Notes: generated by a model from the sequence alone, not told the origin. Counted from the first letter of the stretch, positions 8,473-17,903 are shown. The stretch: DNA of 64,000 bases from Micromonospora chaiyaphumensis (GCF_900091435.1 NZ_FMCS01000013.1:62001-126000); one strand, 5' to 3'. Program-made: numbers and translations.

Positions 8473-9183
8473 ATGAACGACAACCCGTACCCGTTCTCGC
8501 GCCGGCGGCTGCTCGCCGGCGCGGCGGCGGCCTCGGCGGTCACCGTGACCGGCGTGGCCGCCGCCCCGACCGCCGCCGCCGCGGCGACCCCCGTCCGCGC
8601 CACCACGCCGCTGGTCACCCGGGACCGGATCGCCACCGCGGCGCTGCGCGCACCCGACAACACCGCCGCGCCGGTCACCCTCCAGGCCGACTTCCACGCC
8701 CGGCTGGCCGCCTGGCTGGCCTTCTGGTCGGCGAACTCACCCCGCGCCTGGAGCGCCCCGGTCCAGGTGGTCGGGCGGGTCGCCCCGGGCGGCGACGCCC
8801 TCACCCTGCACGCGATCCGCTACCGGCGCGACGACGAGCTGCACGCCGGCTTCGCCGCGGCGCGGCGGGACGCGGGCCACCTGGCGACCGTGGCCAGCCT
8901 GCACCACCACTTCCCGAGCGTGCGCGTCCGGCCGAACGGCACGGTCCGGGTCGGCGACGGGCCCGCCGGGTTCACCGGCGCGCCGGGGCAGGTCGCCTTC
9001 GCGGTCGCCGCCTGCCGGGAGCTGTGGGGCGACCGCGCCGCCACCGCCGCCGGCTGGGCGGAGCACGCCGGCCGGGTGCTCGCCCGGGCCGGGCAGCCGA
9101 GCGACGCCGCCTCGCACGCCGGATGGGCGGCCTTCACCCGGATCAGCCTGCGCCGCGGGCTGGGCACCGAATCGTACGAGTGA
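8473..9183 (+). CDS. Tat-exported protein, function unknown
   Basis: Not recognised. The 236-residue product starts with a twin-arginine signal (SRRRLLAGAAAA, about residues 9-20, cleavage near the AAAAA run at about residue 37). The mature part has no clear catalytic motif; a His triplet (LHHHF) is notable. It heads a tight operon with an 86-residue protein 13 bases downstream and a cysteine-rich protein that overlaps the second gene by GTGA. A Tat signal usually means the protein folds, often with a cofactor, before export. Confidence 0.8.
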   Translation: MNDNPYPFSRRRLLAGAAAASAVTVTGVAAAPTAAAAATPVRATTPLVTRDRIATAALRAPDNTAAPVTLQADFHARLAAWLAFWSANSPRAWSAPVQVVGRVAPGGDALTLHAIRYRRDDELHAGFAAARRDAGHLATVASLHHHFPSVRVRPNGTVRVGDGPAGFTGAPGQVAFAVAACRELWGDRAATAAGWAEHAGRVLARAGQPSDAASHAGWAAFTRISLRRGLGTESYE

Positions 9184-9196
9184 CCGGAGGTACCAC

Positions 9197-9457
9197 ATGT
9201 CCCGCAACGAGTTCCGGTTCGTGGTCGACGGCGTCGACCTGACCCCCGAGCAGCAGACCCTCATCGCCGGCGAGATCCAGAAGGCCGGCCTGGCCGCCCT
9301 CGGCACCGCCAACGCCAAGCTGACCAACCCGCTCACCCTCGGCCACGGCAACCTCAAGCTGCGCCCCGAGTGGTACGGGCTCTGGGTGCTCGACGGCCCG
9401 TTCGCCCAGGACCTCGGCCAGAAGATCAACGACATCGGCTTCTGGATGCAGCGGTGA
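9197..9457 (+). CDS. Small 86-aa protein, function unknown
   Basis: Not recognised. A short acidic-to-neutral protein with an N-terminal strand/helix section (VVDGVDLTPEQQ, an amphipathic helix to about residue 36) and an aromatic C-terminus (WYGLWVLDGPF, then GFWMQR). GGAGG lies 7 bases before the ATG. The layout (conserved-looking front, variable-looking tail, flanked by an exported protein and a Cys-rich protein) recalls peptide precursors or carrier-type small proteins, but no core motif is evident. The stop codon overlaps the next gene's GTG. Confidence 0.75.
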   Translation: MSRNEFRFVVDGVDLTPEQQTLIAGEIQKAGLAALGTANAKLTNPLTLGHGNLKLRPEWYGLWVLDGPFAQDLGQKINDIGFWMQR

Positions 9458-9858
9458 CCGACGTCGCCGGACGTACCGGCCCGCCGGAGCGGATGTGTCC
9501 GAGCACGCCGGCGGCGAACGCCACCGTGTTCCTCGGCATGATCACTCCGGCGGGACGGGTCGCCTACGTCACGCCGGCCGTGCCGGCCGAGGTGGCTCTC
9601 GCCGCGGCCGGCGACTCCGGCGCCCCGGTCGAGTCCCGCTTCCGGCTGGCCGGCCCGTGCGTCACCTCGTCCTGCGGCTTCTGGACCGGTGAGCACTGCG
9701 GCCTGGGCGCGCGGATGGCCGCCTCCTACGCGGAGACCGCCGAGCCGGCCGAGGAGCAGTTGCCGAAGTGCGCGATCCGGCGTACCTGCCGGTGGTTCGC
9801 CGAGCAGGGCCCGGCGGCCTGCCCGGCCTGCTCGCACGTGGTCACCGACGCGCGCTGA
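9454..9858 (+). CDS. Eight-cysteine small protein, putative metal or Fe-S binding
   Basis: Not recognised. The 134-residue product has cysteines at about 15, 69, 74, 82, 106, 112, 123 and 126, the last six in a CxxxxxCRWF...CPAC arrangement, suggesting one or two metal or iron-sulfur sites. It starts at a GTG overlapping the stop of the 86-aa gene (GTGA), so it should be translationally coupled and made in proportion to it. It ends 3 bases from a convergent GYD-domain gene. Confidence 0.75.
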   Translation: MTDVAGRTGPPERMCPSTPAANATVFLGMITPAGRVAYVTPAVPAEVALAAAGDSGAPVESRFRLAGPCVTSSCGFWTGEHCGLGARMAASYAETAEPAEEQLPKCAIRRTCRWFAEQGPAACPACSHVVTDAR

Positions 9859-9861
9859 GGC

Positions 9862-10182
9862 TCAGTCGCCCGGCGGCGTGTAGTCGGTCGGCGTCCGGGT
9901 CGCCTCGTCGACCTCGGCCGGGGTCAGCAGCGGGGTGACCCGGGTCCGCAACCCGCGGGCCGCGCCGATGCGGATCGCCAGCGCGGCGGCGGTGCGGTGG
10001 TCGGGCAGGTCGCAGAGCACGTAGGTGTCGTCGTCGGCGAAGGCGAAGTGCATCGACAGCAACTGCCCGCCGGCGTCCTCGACCAGTTTCCGGACCACCT
10101 CGGCGCGTTTGGTGCCGCCGTCACGCGTCAGCCCGCCGATGCCGTCCGGGGTGTAGACGGAGCGCAGCAGGAAGGCGGGCAT
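9862..10182 (-). CDS. GYD-domain protein
   Basis: A 106-residue protein of the GYD-domain family (a small dimeric alpha/beta-barrel fold). The start MPAFLLRSVYTPDG and the central FAFADDDTYVLCDLPD are typical of the family; its biochemical role is not established. It follows a 73-codon gene on the same strand with only 2 bases between them. Confidence 0.8.
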   Translation of the reverse strand: MPAFLLRSVYTPDGIGGLTRDGGTKRAEVVRKLVEDAGGQLLSMHFAFADDDTYVLCDLPDHRTAAALAIRIGAARGLRTRVTPLLTPAEVDEATRTPTDYTPPGD

Positions 10183-10184
10183 TG

Positions 10185-10406
10185 TCAGCCGCCGCCCTGC
10201 CGCTGCACCCGCTGGGCGCCCTGCACCTTGGCCCGGCCCTGGTCCCGTTCCGAGCCTGCGGCGCCGGTGGCGGTGTGCAACTGGTGCCGCTTCCCGGTGC
10301 GTTCCATCTCGCCGCCCTGGCGGCCCGGCGCGCCGCTGCCCGGGTTTCGCCCCGCCCGCGCCGACTGGCCGCCCGGATCGTGCTTGTTCTGCTTGTGGCT
10401 ACCCAT
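10185..10406 (-). CDS. Small hydrophilic, disordered protein
   Basis: Not recognised. Seventy-three residues, rich in G, R, Q and N, with no hydrophobic core, so probably intrinsically disordered and basic. It is accepted as a gene because its stop is 2 bases from the ATG of the GYD-domain gene, it has an ATG start, and it faces a small membrane-protein gene across a 96-base divergent promoter region. Codon bias alone cannot prove it. Confidence 0.55.
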   Translation of the reverse strand: MGSHKQNKHDPGGQSARAGRNPGSGAPGRQGGEMERTGKRHQLHTATGAAGSERDQGRAKVQGAQRVQRQGGG

Positions 10407-10502
10407 GGGCCGCGGTTACCCGCTGCCTCCACCGCTAGTCCTGACCCTTGACCCGGGCTGCGCACACTGGGGGACAGGCAACTCACCTCCGGGGAGGCCG
10501 AC

Positions 10503-10706
10503 ATGCGCTGGCTCATCGTTCCCATCGTCGTACTCGTGGCCCTCGCGGCCCTGGCACTGTGGCGCCGCAGCCGCCGGACGGCGGCCGACGGGGACCGCCA
10601 GGTCCACGACCTCGCGGCGTCGGCCGAGGCCCGCCGCCGGCTGGACGACCACCGGAATCCCACGGACGGCAGCAACCTCCGCAGCAGCGGAGGCGGAGTC
10701 CTCTGA
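10503..10706 (+). CDS. Small single-span membrane protein
   Basis: A 67-residue protein with one N-terminal transmembrane helix (about residues 3-20) and a basic, then polar, cytoplasmic tail. GGGGAGG is 5 bases before the ATG. Function unknown. Divergent from the small disordered protein/GYD pair. Confidence 0.7.
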   Translation: MRWLIVPIVVLVALAALALWRRSRRTAADGDRQVHDLAASAEARRRLDDHRNPTDGSNLRSSGGGVL

Positions 10707-10892
10707 CCCCGGCCGCCGCGAGCGCCGCCGACAACCCCGGGCGGCGCCGCGGCAAGGGCCTCGAACCTCTCGGGTACGCGGGGAAGCGTGCCGCCACCCG
10801 TCGGGTCGCCGGTGGACAGCGAGTTGACGTGCTGCTGCGCCGACGCGCGGGTTCTCCCCGTTGTCGGACCGGTCGACTACCGTCGGGAAGTC

Positions 10893-13800
10893 ATGGAGCC
10901 GCGGTTCGGCGAGGCCATCATCGGGCGGGAGCACCCCGCGGCCCTGCTGCGCGCCGAAGTCGACCGGGTGACCACCAGCCACGGCGGTCTCGTCCTGGTC
11001 ACCGGCGAGCCTGGCATCGGCAAGACCACGCTGGTGAGCGCCGCCGCCGACGAGGCCCGGCGGCGCGGGGCGCTCGTGCTGGGCGCCGCCTGCTGGGACT
11101 CCGACAGCGCCCCCGGCTACTGGCCGTGGGTGCAGGTGCTGCGCCGCCTGGGCCGCTGGCCCGACGACTGGGCCCGGGCACAGGAGGCCGCCGGGCCGGG
11201 GCTCGCGGCGCTGCTCGGCGAGGGCACCGGCGCCGACCCGGCCGGTGACGAGCCGGGCGACGACGGCGGCCGGGCCGAGTTCGCCCTGCACGACGCCGTG
11301 ACCACCGCGCTCGTGGCCGTCGCCCAGCACCGCCCGGTCGTGGTCGTCCTCGACGACCTGCACTGGGCCGACCCGGCCTCGATGCGGCTGCTCCAGTTCG
11401 CCACCCAGCACACCTGGTTCGAACGGCTGCTGCTGGTCGGCACCTACCGCGACGCCGAGGTCGAGTCCGGCGAGCACCGGCTCCGGCCACTGCTGGCGCC
11501 GCTGACCGTCAAGGCCACCACCATCACCCTCACCGGCCTGACCCGCGACGAGGTGGCGGCGCTCATCCGCCGTACCGCCGGCCGGGAACCGGGGAGTGAC
11601 CTCGCCGACGAGGTCCACCGGCGCACCGGCGGCAACCCGTTCTTCGTCGAGCAGACCGCCCGGCTCTGGCACACCGACGGGCTGACCACCACCATCGCCC
11701 CCGGCGTCCGGGAGGCGGTGCGCCGCCGGCTCGACCAGCTGCCCGCCCCGGTGGTCGAGGCGCTCACCGTCGCCGCCGTGCTCGGGCGGGACTTCCACCG
11801 GCAGGTTCTCGCGGCGTGCGTGCCCGGCCCGGTCGCGCAGGTGGACCGGCTGCTCGACCGCGCGGCCACCGCCCGGCTCGTGCTGGCCCGGGGCGGCGGC
11901 CGGTTCGCCTTCGCCCACGACCTGGTCCGGGAGACCCTCTACGACGGGTTGGCCGACGCCGAGCGGCGGGCCCGGCACACCGCCGTGGTGCGCGCCGTCG
12001 AGCGGTCGGCGGCGCTCACCGAGCGGCTCATCCCGGCCGACCTGGCCCGGCACGCCTGGCTGGCCGGCGGCGACCTCGACGCGGCGCGCGCCGTCGAGCT
12101 GCTGGTCGCCGCCGCGCGGGACGCCGGCGGCCGGCTGGCCGTGGAGGAGTCCGTGCAGCACTTCCGCCGCGCGCTGGAGGTCGCCGAGGAGCCGGCCGGC
12201 CGGGTCAAGGTGATGCTCGAACTCGCCCAGCTGCTGCAGCACGTCGGCACGCAGGCCGAGGCCGAGCGCCTGCTCGTGGACGCCGCGGCGCTGGCCCGCA
12301 CGCTCGACGAGCCGGCCGTGCTGGCCCGCGTGGCGCTCACCGCCCACCGGCAGGACGCGCCCGCGCGCCGCCGCACCGGATCCGGTGAGCTGGTGCGCGA
12401 GGCGTACGCGCGGTTGATCGGTGAACCCGAGCCGGGCCGGGAGACCAGCGCCCTGGTCACCGACCTGATCACCGCCACCGAGACCCTCGCCCGGCGCGGC
12501 CGCGACGACGAGGCGCTCACCTTCAGCCTCTGGGCCCGGCACGACACCACCTGGGGGCTCGGCACCGCCGAGGACCGGGCGGTGATCACCGCCGAGATCC
12601 GGGAGGTGGCCCGCCGCACCGGCGACCGGGAGACCGAGCTGTGGGCCACCTCGCTGCGCTGGGTCGCGCTGCTGGAACTCGGCGATCCGCGCTACCACGA
12701 CGAGCTCACCGCCTTCGTGACCGGCTGCCGGCAGGGTGAGGTGGCCCGGCGGCGGATGGCGGCGGCCATCGACAGCGGCATCATCGCCGGCTTCCGCGGC
12801 GACTTCGCCGCCGCCGACGCGCACTTCGCCGAGATGGACGGCTACGGCGAGTGGGAGCAGTCCGACCACATGTTCATGGGCCCGCACCTGCGCTGGTGCC
12901 TGCTGCTGCTCCGGGGCCGCCACGCCGAGGCCCAGGCCCTTCTCGACGCGCCGGAGGCGGCCGGCCACCCCCAGCTGGAGCTGCTCCGGGCGATCACCGC
13001 CGCCGAGCGCGGCGACGCCGGGACCGCCCTGCGGCTCACCGGCGGCATCGAGGCGGCCGGTGAGACCTATGCGCGGCCGGTGTCGCCGTTGTGGCTGCGG
13101 CTGCGGGCACAGGCGGCGGCCGCCAGCGCCGATCCCCGCCGCTGCGCGGAGGCGCGGGCCGCGCTGGAGCCGCACCGGGGCCGGTGGATGGCCGCGTTCT
13201 TCGGCTGCGACATCTGCGGCCCCGTCGACCTCTGGCTGGCCGCCGTCGACGCCGCCGAGCAGCGCTGGGACGACGCGGTCGCCGGCTACGAATCCGCTCG
13301 CGACGCCGCCGACCGGATGGGCGCCCGGCCGTGGTCACTGCTGAGCCGGGCCGGGCTGGTGGCCGCCCTGACGGCACGCGGCCGGCCCGGCGACGCGGCC
13401 ACGGCCGCCCGGCTGCGCGCCGACACGGCGGCCGAGGCGCGGGCGCTCGGCATGACCCAGGTCCTGCACCGGCTCGGCGAGGAGGAGATGACGGCCACCG
13501 TCCCTGGTGGGCTCGCTGCGCCACCAGCGGGTGCGGGCCTCTCCGTCGCAGTGCCGGCACCAGCGGGAGGCGGTCACACCGTCGGGGCGCCGGCCGCCAG
13601 TTACGCCGTCGAGGTGTCGGCGACCGCTGGAACCGCCTACACCGCCGCCGGAGTCGGCCGGGCCCGCGCGCTGCCACCGGCGGGAGCGGCCCATGCGGCC
13701 GGTCCCGGCATCGGGGGCGGTGACCGGACGAGTGAGAGCCAGCCCGTCCAGCCGGAGTTCCGGCGGGACGGGGCCGTGTGGCGGCTCGCCTACCGCGGCA

Positions 13801-14321
13801 CGGTGGTGCACCTGCCCGATGCCAAGGGCCTGCACGACCTGCGCCTGCTGCTGAGCCGGCCCGGCGTCCACGTGCCCGCGGTCGAGCTGCTCGACCCCGC
13901 CGCCGGGCCGGAGCTGGTCGCCGCCCGGCGGCTCGGTGGCGACCCGGTCCTCGACGACGAGGCCAAGGCCCGCTACCGGCGCCACCTGCAACGGCTCGAC
14001 GACGAGATCGACCGGGCCGCGGCCCGCGGCGACGACCGGAAGGTGGCCGCCCTGGACGTCGAGCGCACCGCGTTGCTGGCCGAGTTGCGGGCCGCGGCCG
14101 GGCTGGCCGGGCGCACCCGACGGCTCGGCGACGAGGCCGAGCGGGCCCGCAAGGCGGTGACGGCCCGGATCCGTGACACGTTGCGCCGGCTGGACGATCG
14201 GCATCCGGCGCTCGCCGCGCATCTGCGGGCCGCCGTCTCCACCGGGAGCTTCTGCCGCTACCTGCCCGAGGAGCCCGTGCCCTGGCGCCTCTCCGAGCCC
14301 GGCGAGGCAGCTGGCCGCTGA
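10893..14321 (+). CDS. MalT-like STAND ATPase with TPR region, no LuxR domain
   Basis: A large signalling ATPase (1142 aa). Residues 5-330 hold the AAA module: Walker A GEPGIGKT (38-45), Walker B VVVVLDDLHWAD (149-160) and a downstream RTGGNPFF segment typical of the family. A long helical TPR-like region follows (about 340-860). A low-complexity A/G/P linker (about 870-945) leads to a C-terminal domain (about 955-1142) containing AYRGTVVHLPDAKGL, AKARYRRHL and ending TGSFCRYLP, a block I know from other actinobacterial ATPases of this type. There is no LuxR helix-turn-helix, so it is probably not itself a DNA-binding activator. Confidence 0.88.
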   Translation: MEPRFGEAIIGREHPAALLRAEVDRVTTSHGGLVLVTGEPGIGKTTLVSAAADEARRRGALVLGAACWDSDSAPGYWPWVQVLRRLGRWPDDWARAQEAAGPGLAALLGEGTGADPAGDEPGDDGGRAEFALHDAVTTALVAVAQHRPVVVVLDDLHWADPASMRLLQFATQHTWFERLLLVGTYRDAEVESGEHRLRPLLAPLTVKATTITLTGLTRDEVAALIRRTAGREPGSDLADEVHRRTGGNPFFVEQTARLWHTDGLTTTIAPGVREAVRRRLDQLPAPVVEALTVAAVLGRDFHRQVLAACVPGPVAQVDRLLDRAATARLVLARGGGRFAFAHDLVRETLYDGLADAERRARHTAVVRAVERSAALTERLIPADLARHAWLAGGDLDAARAVELLVAAARDAGGRLAVEESVQHFRRALEVAEEPAGRVKVMLELAQLLQHVGTQAEAERLLVDAAALARTLDEPAVLARVALTAHRQDAPARRRTGSGELVREAYARLIGEPEPGRETSALVTDLITATETLARRGRDDEALTFSLWARHDTTWGLGTAEDRAVITAEIREVARRTGDRETELWATSLRWVALLELGDPRYHDELTAFVTGCRQGEVARRRMAAAIDSGIIAGFRGDFAAADAHFAEMDGYGEWEQSDHMFMGPHLRWCLLLLRGRHAEAQALLDAPEAAGHPQLELLRAITAAERGDAGTALRLTGGIEAAGETYARPVSPLWLRLRAQAAAASADPRRCAEARAALEPHRGRWMAAFFGCDICGPVDLWLAAVDAAEQRWDDAVAGYESARDAADRMGARPWSLLSRAGLVAALTARGRPGDAATAARLRADTAAEARALGMTQVLHRLGEEEMTATVPGGLAAPPAGAGLSVAVPAPAGGGHTVGAPAASYAVEVSATAGTAYTAAGVGRARALPPAGAAHAAGPGIGGGDRTSESQPVQPEFRRDGAVWRLAYRGTVVHLPDAKGLHDLRLLLSRPGVHVPAVELLDPAAGPELVAARRLGGDPVLDDEAKARYRRHLQRLDDEIDRAAARGDDRKVAALDVERTALLAELRAAAGLAGRTRRLGDEAERARKAVTARIRDTLRRLDDRHPALAAHLRAAVSTGSFCRYLPEEPVPWRLSEPGEAAGR

Positions 14322-14354
14322 GCCCACGGCCGGCGATCGACGATGATCATCTAG

Positions 14355-14383
14355 CGGACCGGCCGGCCGCCACGACCGGTCCG
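14355..14383 (+). terminator. Hairpin after MalT-like ATPase gene
   Basis: Inverted repeat CGGACCGG / CCGGTCCG with a 13-base loop between the ATPase gene and the next gene. There is no U-tract, as is usual in high-GC actinomycetes. Confidence 0.4.
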
Positions 14384-14390
14384 AGGGGCA

Positions 14391-14396
14391 TATGCT
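14391..14396 (+). promoter_or_regulatory. -10 box of leaderless promoter (TATGCT)
   Basis: TATGCT ends 6 bases before the ATG at 14403, which has no Shine-Dalgarno. Confidence 0.5.
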
Positions 14397-14402
14397 GCCT
14401 CG

Positions 14403-15401
14403 ATGTTCCGGAACCTCTTCAGCCGGGGTCAGCGGCCGGTCGAGCCGGCCGTCGACCTGGACCGAGCCCTCGACGACCTGGAGCTGCGCGCCGCGCGGGA
14501 CAAGGCGTCCGCCGACTGGCGAGCCGCCCGCGACGTGATCGAGGCCGCCGGCTCCGACTGGGAGCGCCGCGCCCGCCGGGTCTCCGTCCTCAGCGACGCC
14601 GCCGCCGACGACACCTGGCTGGACGCCTGGCTGGTGTCCGCTCCCGACGACCCGACCGCCGCCGTCCTCCTCGCCGCTACGCTCGCGGAACGAGCGGGCC
14701 GGGCGCGAGGTTCAGCCCCGGCCAGCGAGACGACCCAGGAGCAGTTCCAGGGGTTCGCCGAGCTGTCGGCCCAGGCCGCGGCCGCCGGGCGCCGGGCCAT
14801 CGCCCTCGCGCCCCACGATCCCGTGCCGTGGATCGACGTGCTGTGGGCGATGTTCTCCGACGGCCGCTCGCGGCAGGCGGAGTTCCACGAGGCGTTCACC
14901 GAGGCGCGGCGCCGTGACCCGTTCAACTTCGGGGTCCACCTGGCGGCGGTGAGCTTCCTCTGCGAGAAGTGGTACGGCTCACACGAGGAGATGTTCGGCC
15001 TTGCCCGGGCCGCTGCGGCCGCCGCACCGCCCGGCACGGCGGCCACCCTGCTTCCCCTCTTCGCGCACTTCGAGTACGCGATGCGCGAGTTCAACTGGGG
15101 CACCCCCACCCCGGAAGGGGTGCTGGCCTGCCGCCGGTACTTCCAGCGCCCCGAGGTGCGGCAGGAGTACGACGCCTGCGCGGCGAAGTGGCGAGCGGCC
15201 GGCGCGCCCCGGCACGGCGACGCGATGGTGTGCCGCAACTGGCTCGCCCTCGCCTACTCGCTGTCCGACCGCCGGGACGAGGCGAAGGCCATGTTCGACG
15301 AGATCGGCCCCTACGCCACGAGCCCGGTGTGGGCGTACTTCTTCGGCGGCGTCAAGCACGGCTTCGTGCACAACTGGCGGTGGGCGAACGGCGTCCGGTA
15401 G
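14403..15401 (+). CDS. Cytosolic helical-repeat protein, function unknown
   Basis: No specific function recognised. The 332-residue product lacks signal or TM segments and has a predominantly helical, TPR-like composition with A-x-x-A patterns (about residues 80-320). Conserved-looking aromatic stretches include PVPWIDVLWAMFSDG, CEKWYGSHEEMFG and a C-terminal VWAYFFGGVKHGF. The helices suggest protein-protein interaction. It is probably a single-gene leaderless transcript, convergent with an ABC exporter. Confidence 0.8.
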   Translation: MFRNLFSRGQRPVEPAVDLDRALDDLELRAARDKASADWRAARDVIEAAGSDWERRARRVSVLSDAAADDTWLDAWLVSAPDDPTAAVLLAATLAERAGRARGSAPASETTQEQFQGFAELSAQAAAAGRRAIALAPHDPVPWIDVLWAMFSDGRSRQAEFHEAFTEARRRDPFNFGVHLAAVSFLCEKWYGSHEEMFGLARAAAAAAPPGTAATLLPLFAHFEYAMREFNWGTPTPEGVLACRRYFQRPEVRQEYDACAAKWRAAGAPRHGDAMVCRNWLALAYSLSDRRDEAKAMFDEIGPYATSPVWAYFFGGVKHGFVHNWRWANGVR

Positions 15402-15412
15402 AGGCCGGACGA

Positions 15413-15446
15413 CGACGGGGGCGTCGCAGCGGCGGCACCCCCGTCG
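15413..15446. terminator. Convergent hairpin
   Basis: CGACGGGGG / CCCCCGTCG, a 9-bp stem between converging genes; it can serve both strands. Confidence 0.5.
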
Positions 15447-15456
15447 CCCCGTCGGG

Positions 15457-16311
15457 TCAGCGGCGGTTGTAGCGGTACATGGTCAGGGTGCCGAAGACGA
15501 CCACGAACCCGGCGCTCCACAGCAGCAGCCACATGGTGTTCGTGGCGTCCGCCGACCCGGCCATGGCGGCGCGTACGGCCGCGACCAGGTGGGTGATGGG
15601 GTTGGCCTTCACGAACGCCTGGAGCCAGCCCGGCATGGTGGCCGGGTCGACGAAGACGTTGCTCAGGAACGTCAGCGGGAACAGCACCATCATGCTGACC
15701 CCCATCACCGACTTCTCGCTGCGCAGCACCAGGCCGAAGAACGTCCACACCCACGAGAACGCGAACGAGAAGATCACGAGCAGGCCGATGCCGGCGAGCA
15801 CGCCCACCGGTCCGCCGGCGGGACGGAACCCGAGCGCCAGCCCCACGCCGAGGATGACCACGGCGGCGAGCACGTAGCGCAGCACGTCGCCGAAGATCAT
15901 GCCGACCAGCGCGGCCGGCCGCCACACCGGCAGGGTGCGGATCCGGTCGAAGACGCCCTTCTCGATGTCGTTGTTCAGGCCGACACCGGTGTACATGGTG
16001 ATCATCACGACGCTGGTCACCATGATGCCGGGCAGGAAGAACTGCAGGTAGTCACGAGGGCTGTCGGCGAGGGCTCCGCCGAACAGGTACGTGAACATCA
16101 GCACCATGATGATCGGGAACGCGGTCACGTCGAACAGCTGCTCCGGCACGTGCTTGATCTTCAGCAGCGCCCGCCAGCCGAACGTCAGCGACGCGGACAG
16201 CGCCCCCGGCCTCGGTGGCCGCTCGCCCGGGGCGAGCACCGTCGCCAGCGCCTCGGCGGACGGCACGTAGACGGACGGCGGCCGCCCGGTCGTGGTCGCG
16301 GTGTCGCTCAT
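15457..16311 (-). CDS. DrrB-type ABC-2 transporter permease
   Basis: Membrane half of an exporter (284 aa) of the DrrB family. Six membrane segments are expected: near [75 protein letters not shown] and the C-terminal [13 protein letters not shown]. The [12 protein letters not shown] and NPITH motifs are characteristic. It overlaps the ATPase gene by ATGA. DrrAB systems export drugs or secondary metabolites; the substrate is unknown. Confidence 0.92.
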   Translation of the reverse strand: MSDTATTTGRPPSVYVPSAEALATVLAPGERPPRPGALSASLTFGWRALLKIKHVPEQLFDVTAFPIIMVLMFTYLFGGALADSPRDYLQFFLPGIMVTSVVMITMYTGVGLNNDIEKGVFDRIRTLPVWRPAALVGMIFGDVLRYVLAAVVILGVGLALGFRPAGGPVGVLAGIGLLVIFSFAFSWVWTFFGLVLRSEKSVMGVSMMVLFPLTFLSNVFVDPATMPGWLQAFVKANPITHLVAAVRAAMAGSADATNTMWLLLWSAGFVVVFGTLTMYRYNRR

Positions 16312-17321
16312 CGGGCCGCCTCCAGTTCGTCGTCCCGCTCGTCGGCCCCGACGGCGGGGTGGTCGGTCAGGGCCAGGAACACCTCGTCCAGGCTGGGCTG
16401 GCCGAGGGAGAAGTCGTCCACCACGATGCCGGCCCGGGCCAGCTCACCCAGGGCGCGCGCGGCCTGCTCGCCGGCCTCCAGGTCGGTGCCGTCCTCGCCG
16501 ACCCGGGCGGTGAGCGCCACCGGGTCGGCCTCCAACTGCACGGGAACGCCCAGCGCCGTCCGCAGCACCTGCTCGGCCCGGGTTCGCTCCCCGGCGTCAC
16601 GCAGTCGCACGTGGACGGTGCCGGAGCCGACCGACGACTTCAACTCGCCCGGGGTGCCCTCCGCGATCACCCGGCCGTGGTCGACCACCGCGATCCGGCC
16701 GGCGAGCTGGTCGGCCTCGTCCAGGTACTGCGTGGTCAGCAGCACCGTCGTGCCGTGCGCGACCACCGCCCGGATGATCTCCCACACCTGGTTGCGGCTG
16801 CGCGGGTCCAGCCCCGTCGTCGGCTCGTCCAGGAACAGCAGGTCCGGGGTGTTGAGGATGCTCGCCGCGATGTCGATGCGCCGCCGCATGCCGCCCGAGT
16901 ACTTCTTCACCTGCCGCCCGGCCGCCTCGGTCAGCCCGAACGCGGCGAGGAGCTGGTCGGCCCGCTGCCGGGCCGCCGGCCGGCCCAGGCCGAGCAACCG
17001 GCCCAGCAGGACCAGGTTCTCCGCCCCGGTCAGGTCCTCGTCGAGCGACGCGTACTGGCCGGTGAGGCTGACCCGGGCCCGCACGGCGTCCGCCTCGGCG
17101 ACCACGTCGTGGCCGAAGACGCGGGCCTGCCCGCCGTCCGGGCGCAGCAGCGTGGCCAGCACCCGTACCGCGGTGGTCTTGCCGGCGCCGTTCGGCCCGA
17201 GCAGGCCGTAGACGGTGCCGGCGGGGACCTGGAGGTCCAGGCCGTCGAGCGCGCGGGTCGAGCCGAACGACCGGACCAGGCCGTCGGCCTCGACGGCCAG
17301 GCCGGTGTTCCGGTTACTCAT
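16308..17321 (-). CDS. DrrA-type ABC transporter ATPase
   Basis: ATP-binding subunit of the exporter (337 aa). Walker [10 protein letters not shown] (about residues 41-49), Q-loop near TGQYASLD, signature YSGGMRRR, Walker [13 protein letters not shown] and a switch His region ([10 protein letters not shown]) are all present, followed by the DrrA C-terminal domain. The ATG used here has AGAGG 8 bases upstream; a GTG two codons earlier is possible. It is the first gene of the operon with its permease. Confidence 0.92.
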   Translation of the reverse strand: MSNRNTGLAVEADGLVRSFGSTRALDGLDLQVPAGTVYGLLGPNGAGKTTAVRVLATLLRPDGGQARVFGHDVVAEADAVRARVSLTGQYASLDEDLTGAENLVLLGRLLGLGRPAARQRADQLLAAFGLTEAAGRQVKKYSGGMRRRIDIAASILNTPDLLFLDEPTTGLDPRSRNQVWEIIRAVVAHGTTVLLTTQYLDEADQLAGRIAVVDHGRVIAEGTPGELKSSVGSGTVHVRLRDAGERTRAEQVLRTALGVPVQLEADPVALTARVGEDGTDLEAGEQAARALGELARAGIVVDDFSLGQPSLDEVFLALTDHPAVGADERDDELEAAR

Positions 17322-17348
17322 GATCACTACCTCTCTTCATCGGTGTCC

Positions 17349-17903
17349 TCAGGAGACGTACGGGCGCGCCGCGCGACCCTCGCGCAGCGCCAGGCCCCAC
17401 CAGCAGAGCTCGTCGAGGAGCACCCGGGCGTCCTGCCGCAGCTGCTCCTCGACCCGCCCCGTCGGCTCGCCGTCGAGCAGGTCGACGCCGACGGTGTCGC
17501 GCACGGTCGTCGCGTGCAGGGCGGTGAACACGGTGCGCAGCTGGTCGACCGCGTGCAGGCCGACCGACCGGCAGCCGTACGACACGAAGCCGACCGGCTT
17601 GGCCTGCCACTCGTCGTAGGCGTAGTCGATCGCCTGTTTCAACGACGCCGGGAAGCTGTGGTTGTACTCCGGGGTGACCACCACGAACGCCTCCGCGCGG
17701 TTCACCTCCCGGGCGAACGACCGCATCGCCGCCGTGGGCTCGGCCGGCAGGCTGGCCGGGAAGTCGTACCCCGCGAGGTCGAGCACGGTCACCGCCAGCC
17801 CGTCCCGGCGGCGTGCCTGCGCGACGAACCAGCGACCGATCCGGTCGCCGATCCGTCCCTCCCGGGTGCTGCCGATGATCACGGCGAGCCGCAACGGCGT
17901 CAT
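17349..17903 (-). CDS. NADPH-dependent FMN reductase
   Basis: A flavodoxin-fold reductase (184 aa). The phosphate-binding loop IIGSTREGR (about residues 9-17) and the flavin-contacting TPEYNHSFPASLK (about 79-91) are diagnostic of the NAD(P)H:FMN/quinone reductase family. It uses NAD(P)H to reduce FMN or quinones in the cytosol. A strong GGGAGGGG precedes the ATG. Its promoter region shares a perfect 27-base palindrome with the divergent GNAT gene. The DrrAB operon lies 27 bases downstream on the same strand order, so read-through is possible. Confidence 0.92.
   Translation of the reverse strand: MTPLRLAVIIGSTREGRIGDRIGRWFVAQARRRDGLAVTVLDLAGYDFPASLPAEPTAAMRSFAREVNRAEAFVVVTPEYNHSFPASLKQAIDYAYDEWQAKPVGFVSYGCRSVGLHAVDQLRTVFTALHATTVRDTVGVDLLDGEPTGRVEEQLRQDARVLLDELCWWGLALREGRAARPYVS

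Noticed and set aside
10416-13175. 919-codon minus-strand frame
   Set aside because: Antisense to the MalT-like ATPase gene, with no recognisable domain.
16215-17900. Long plus-strand frame running into the GNAT gene
   Set aside because: Only the part from 18033 has family similarity and a ribosome site; the rest is antisense to the DrrA and FMN reductase genes.
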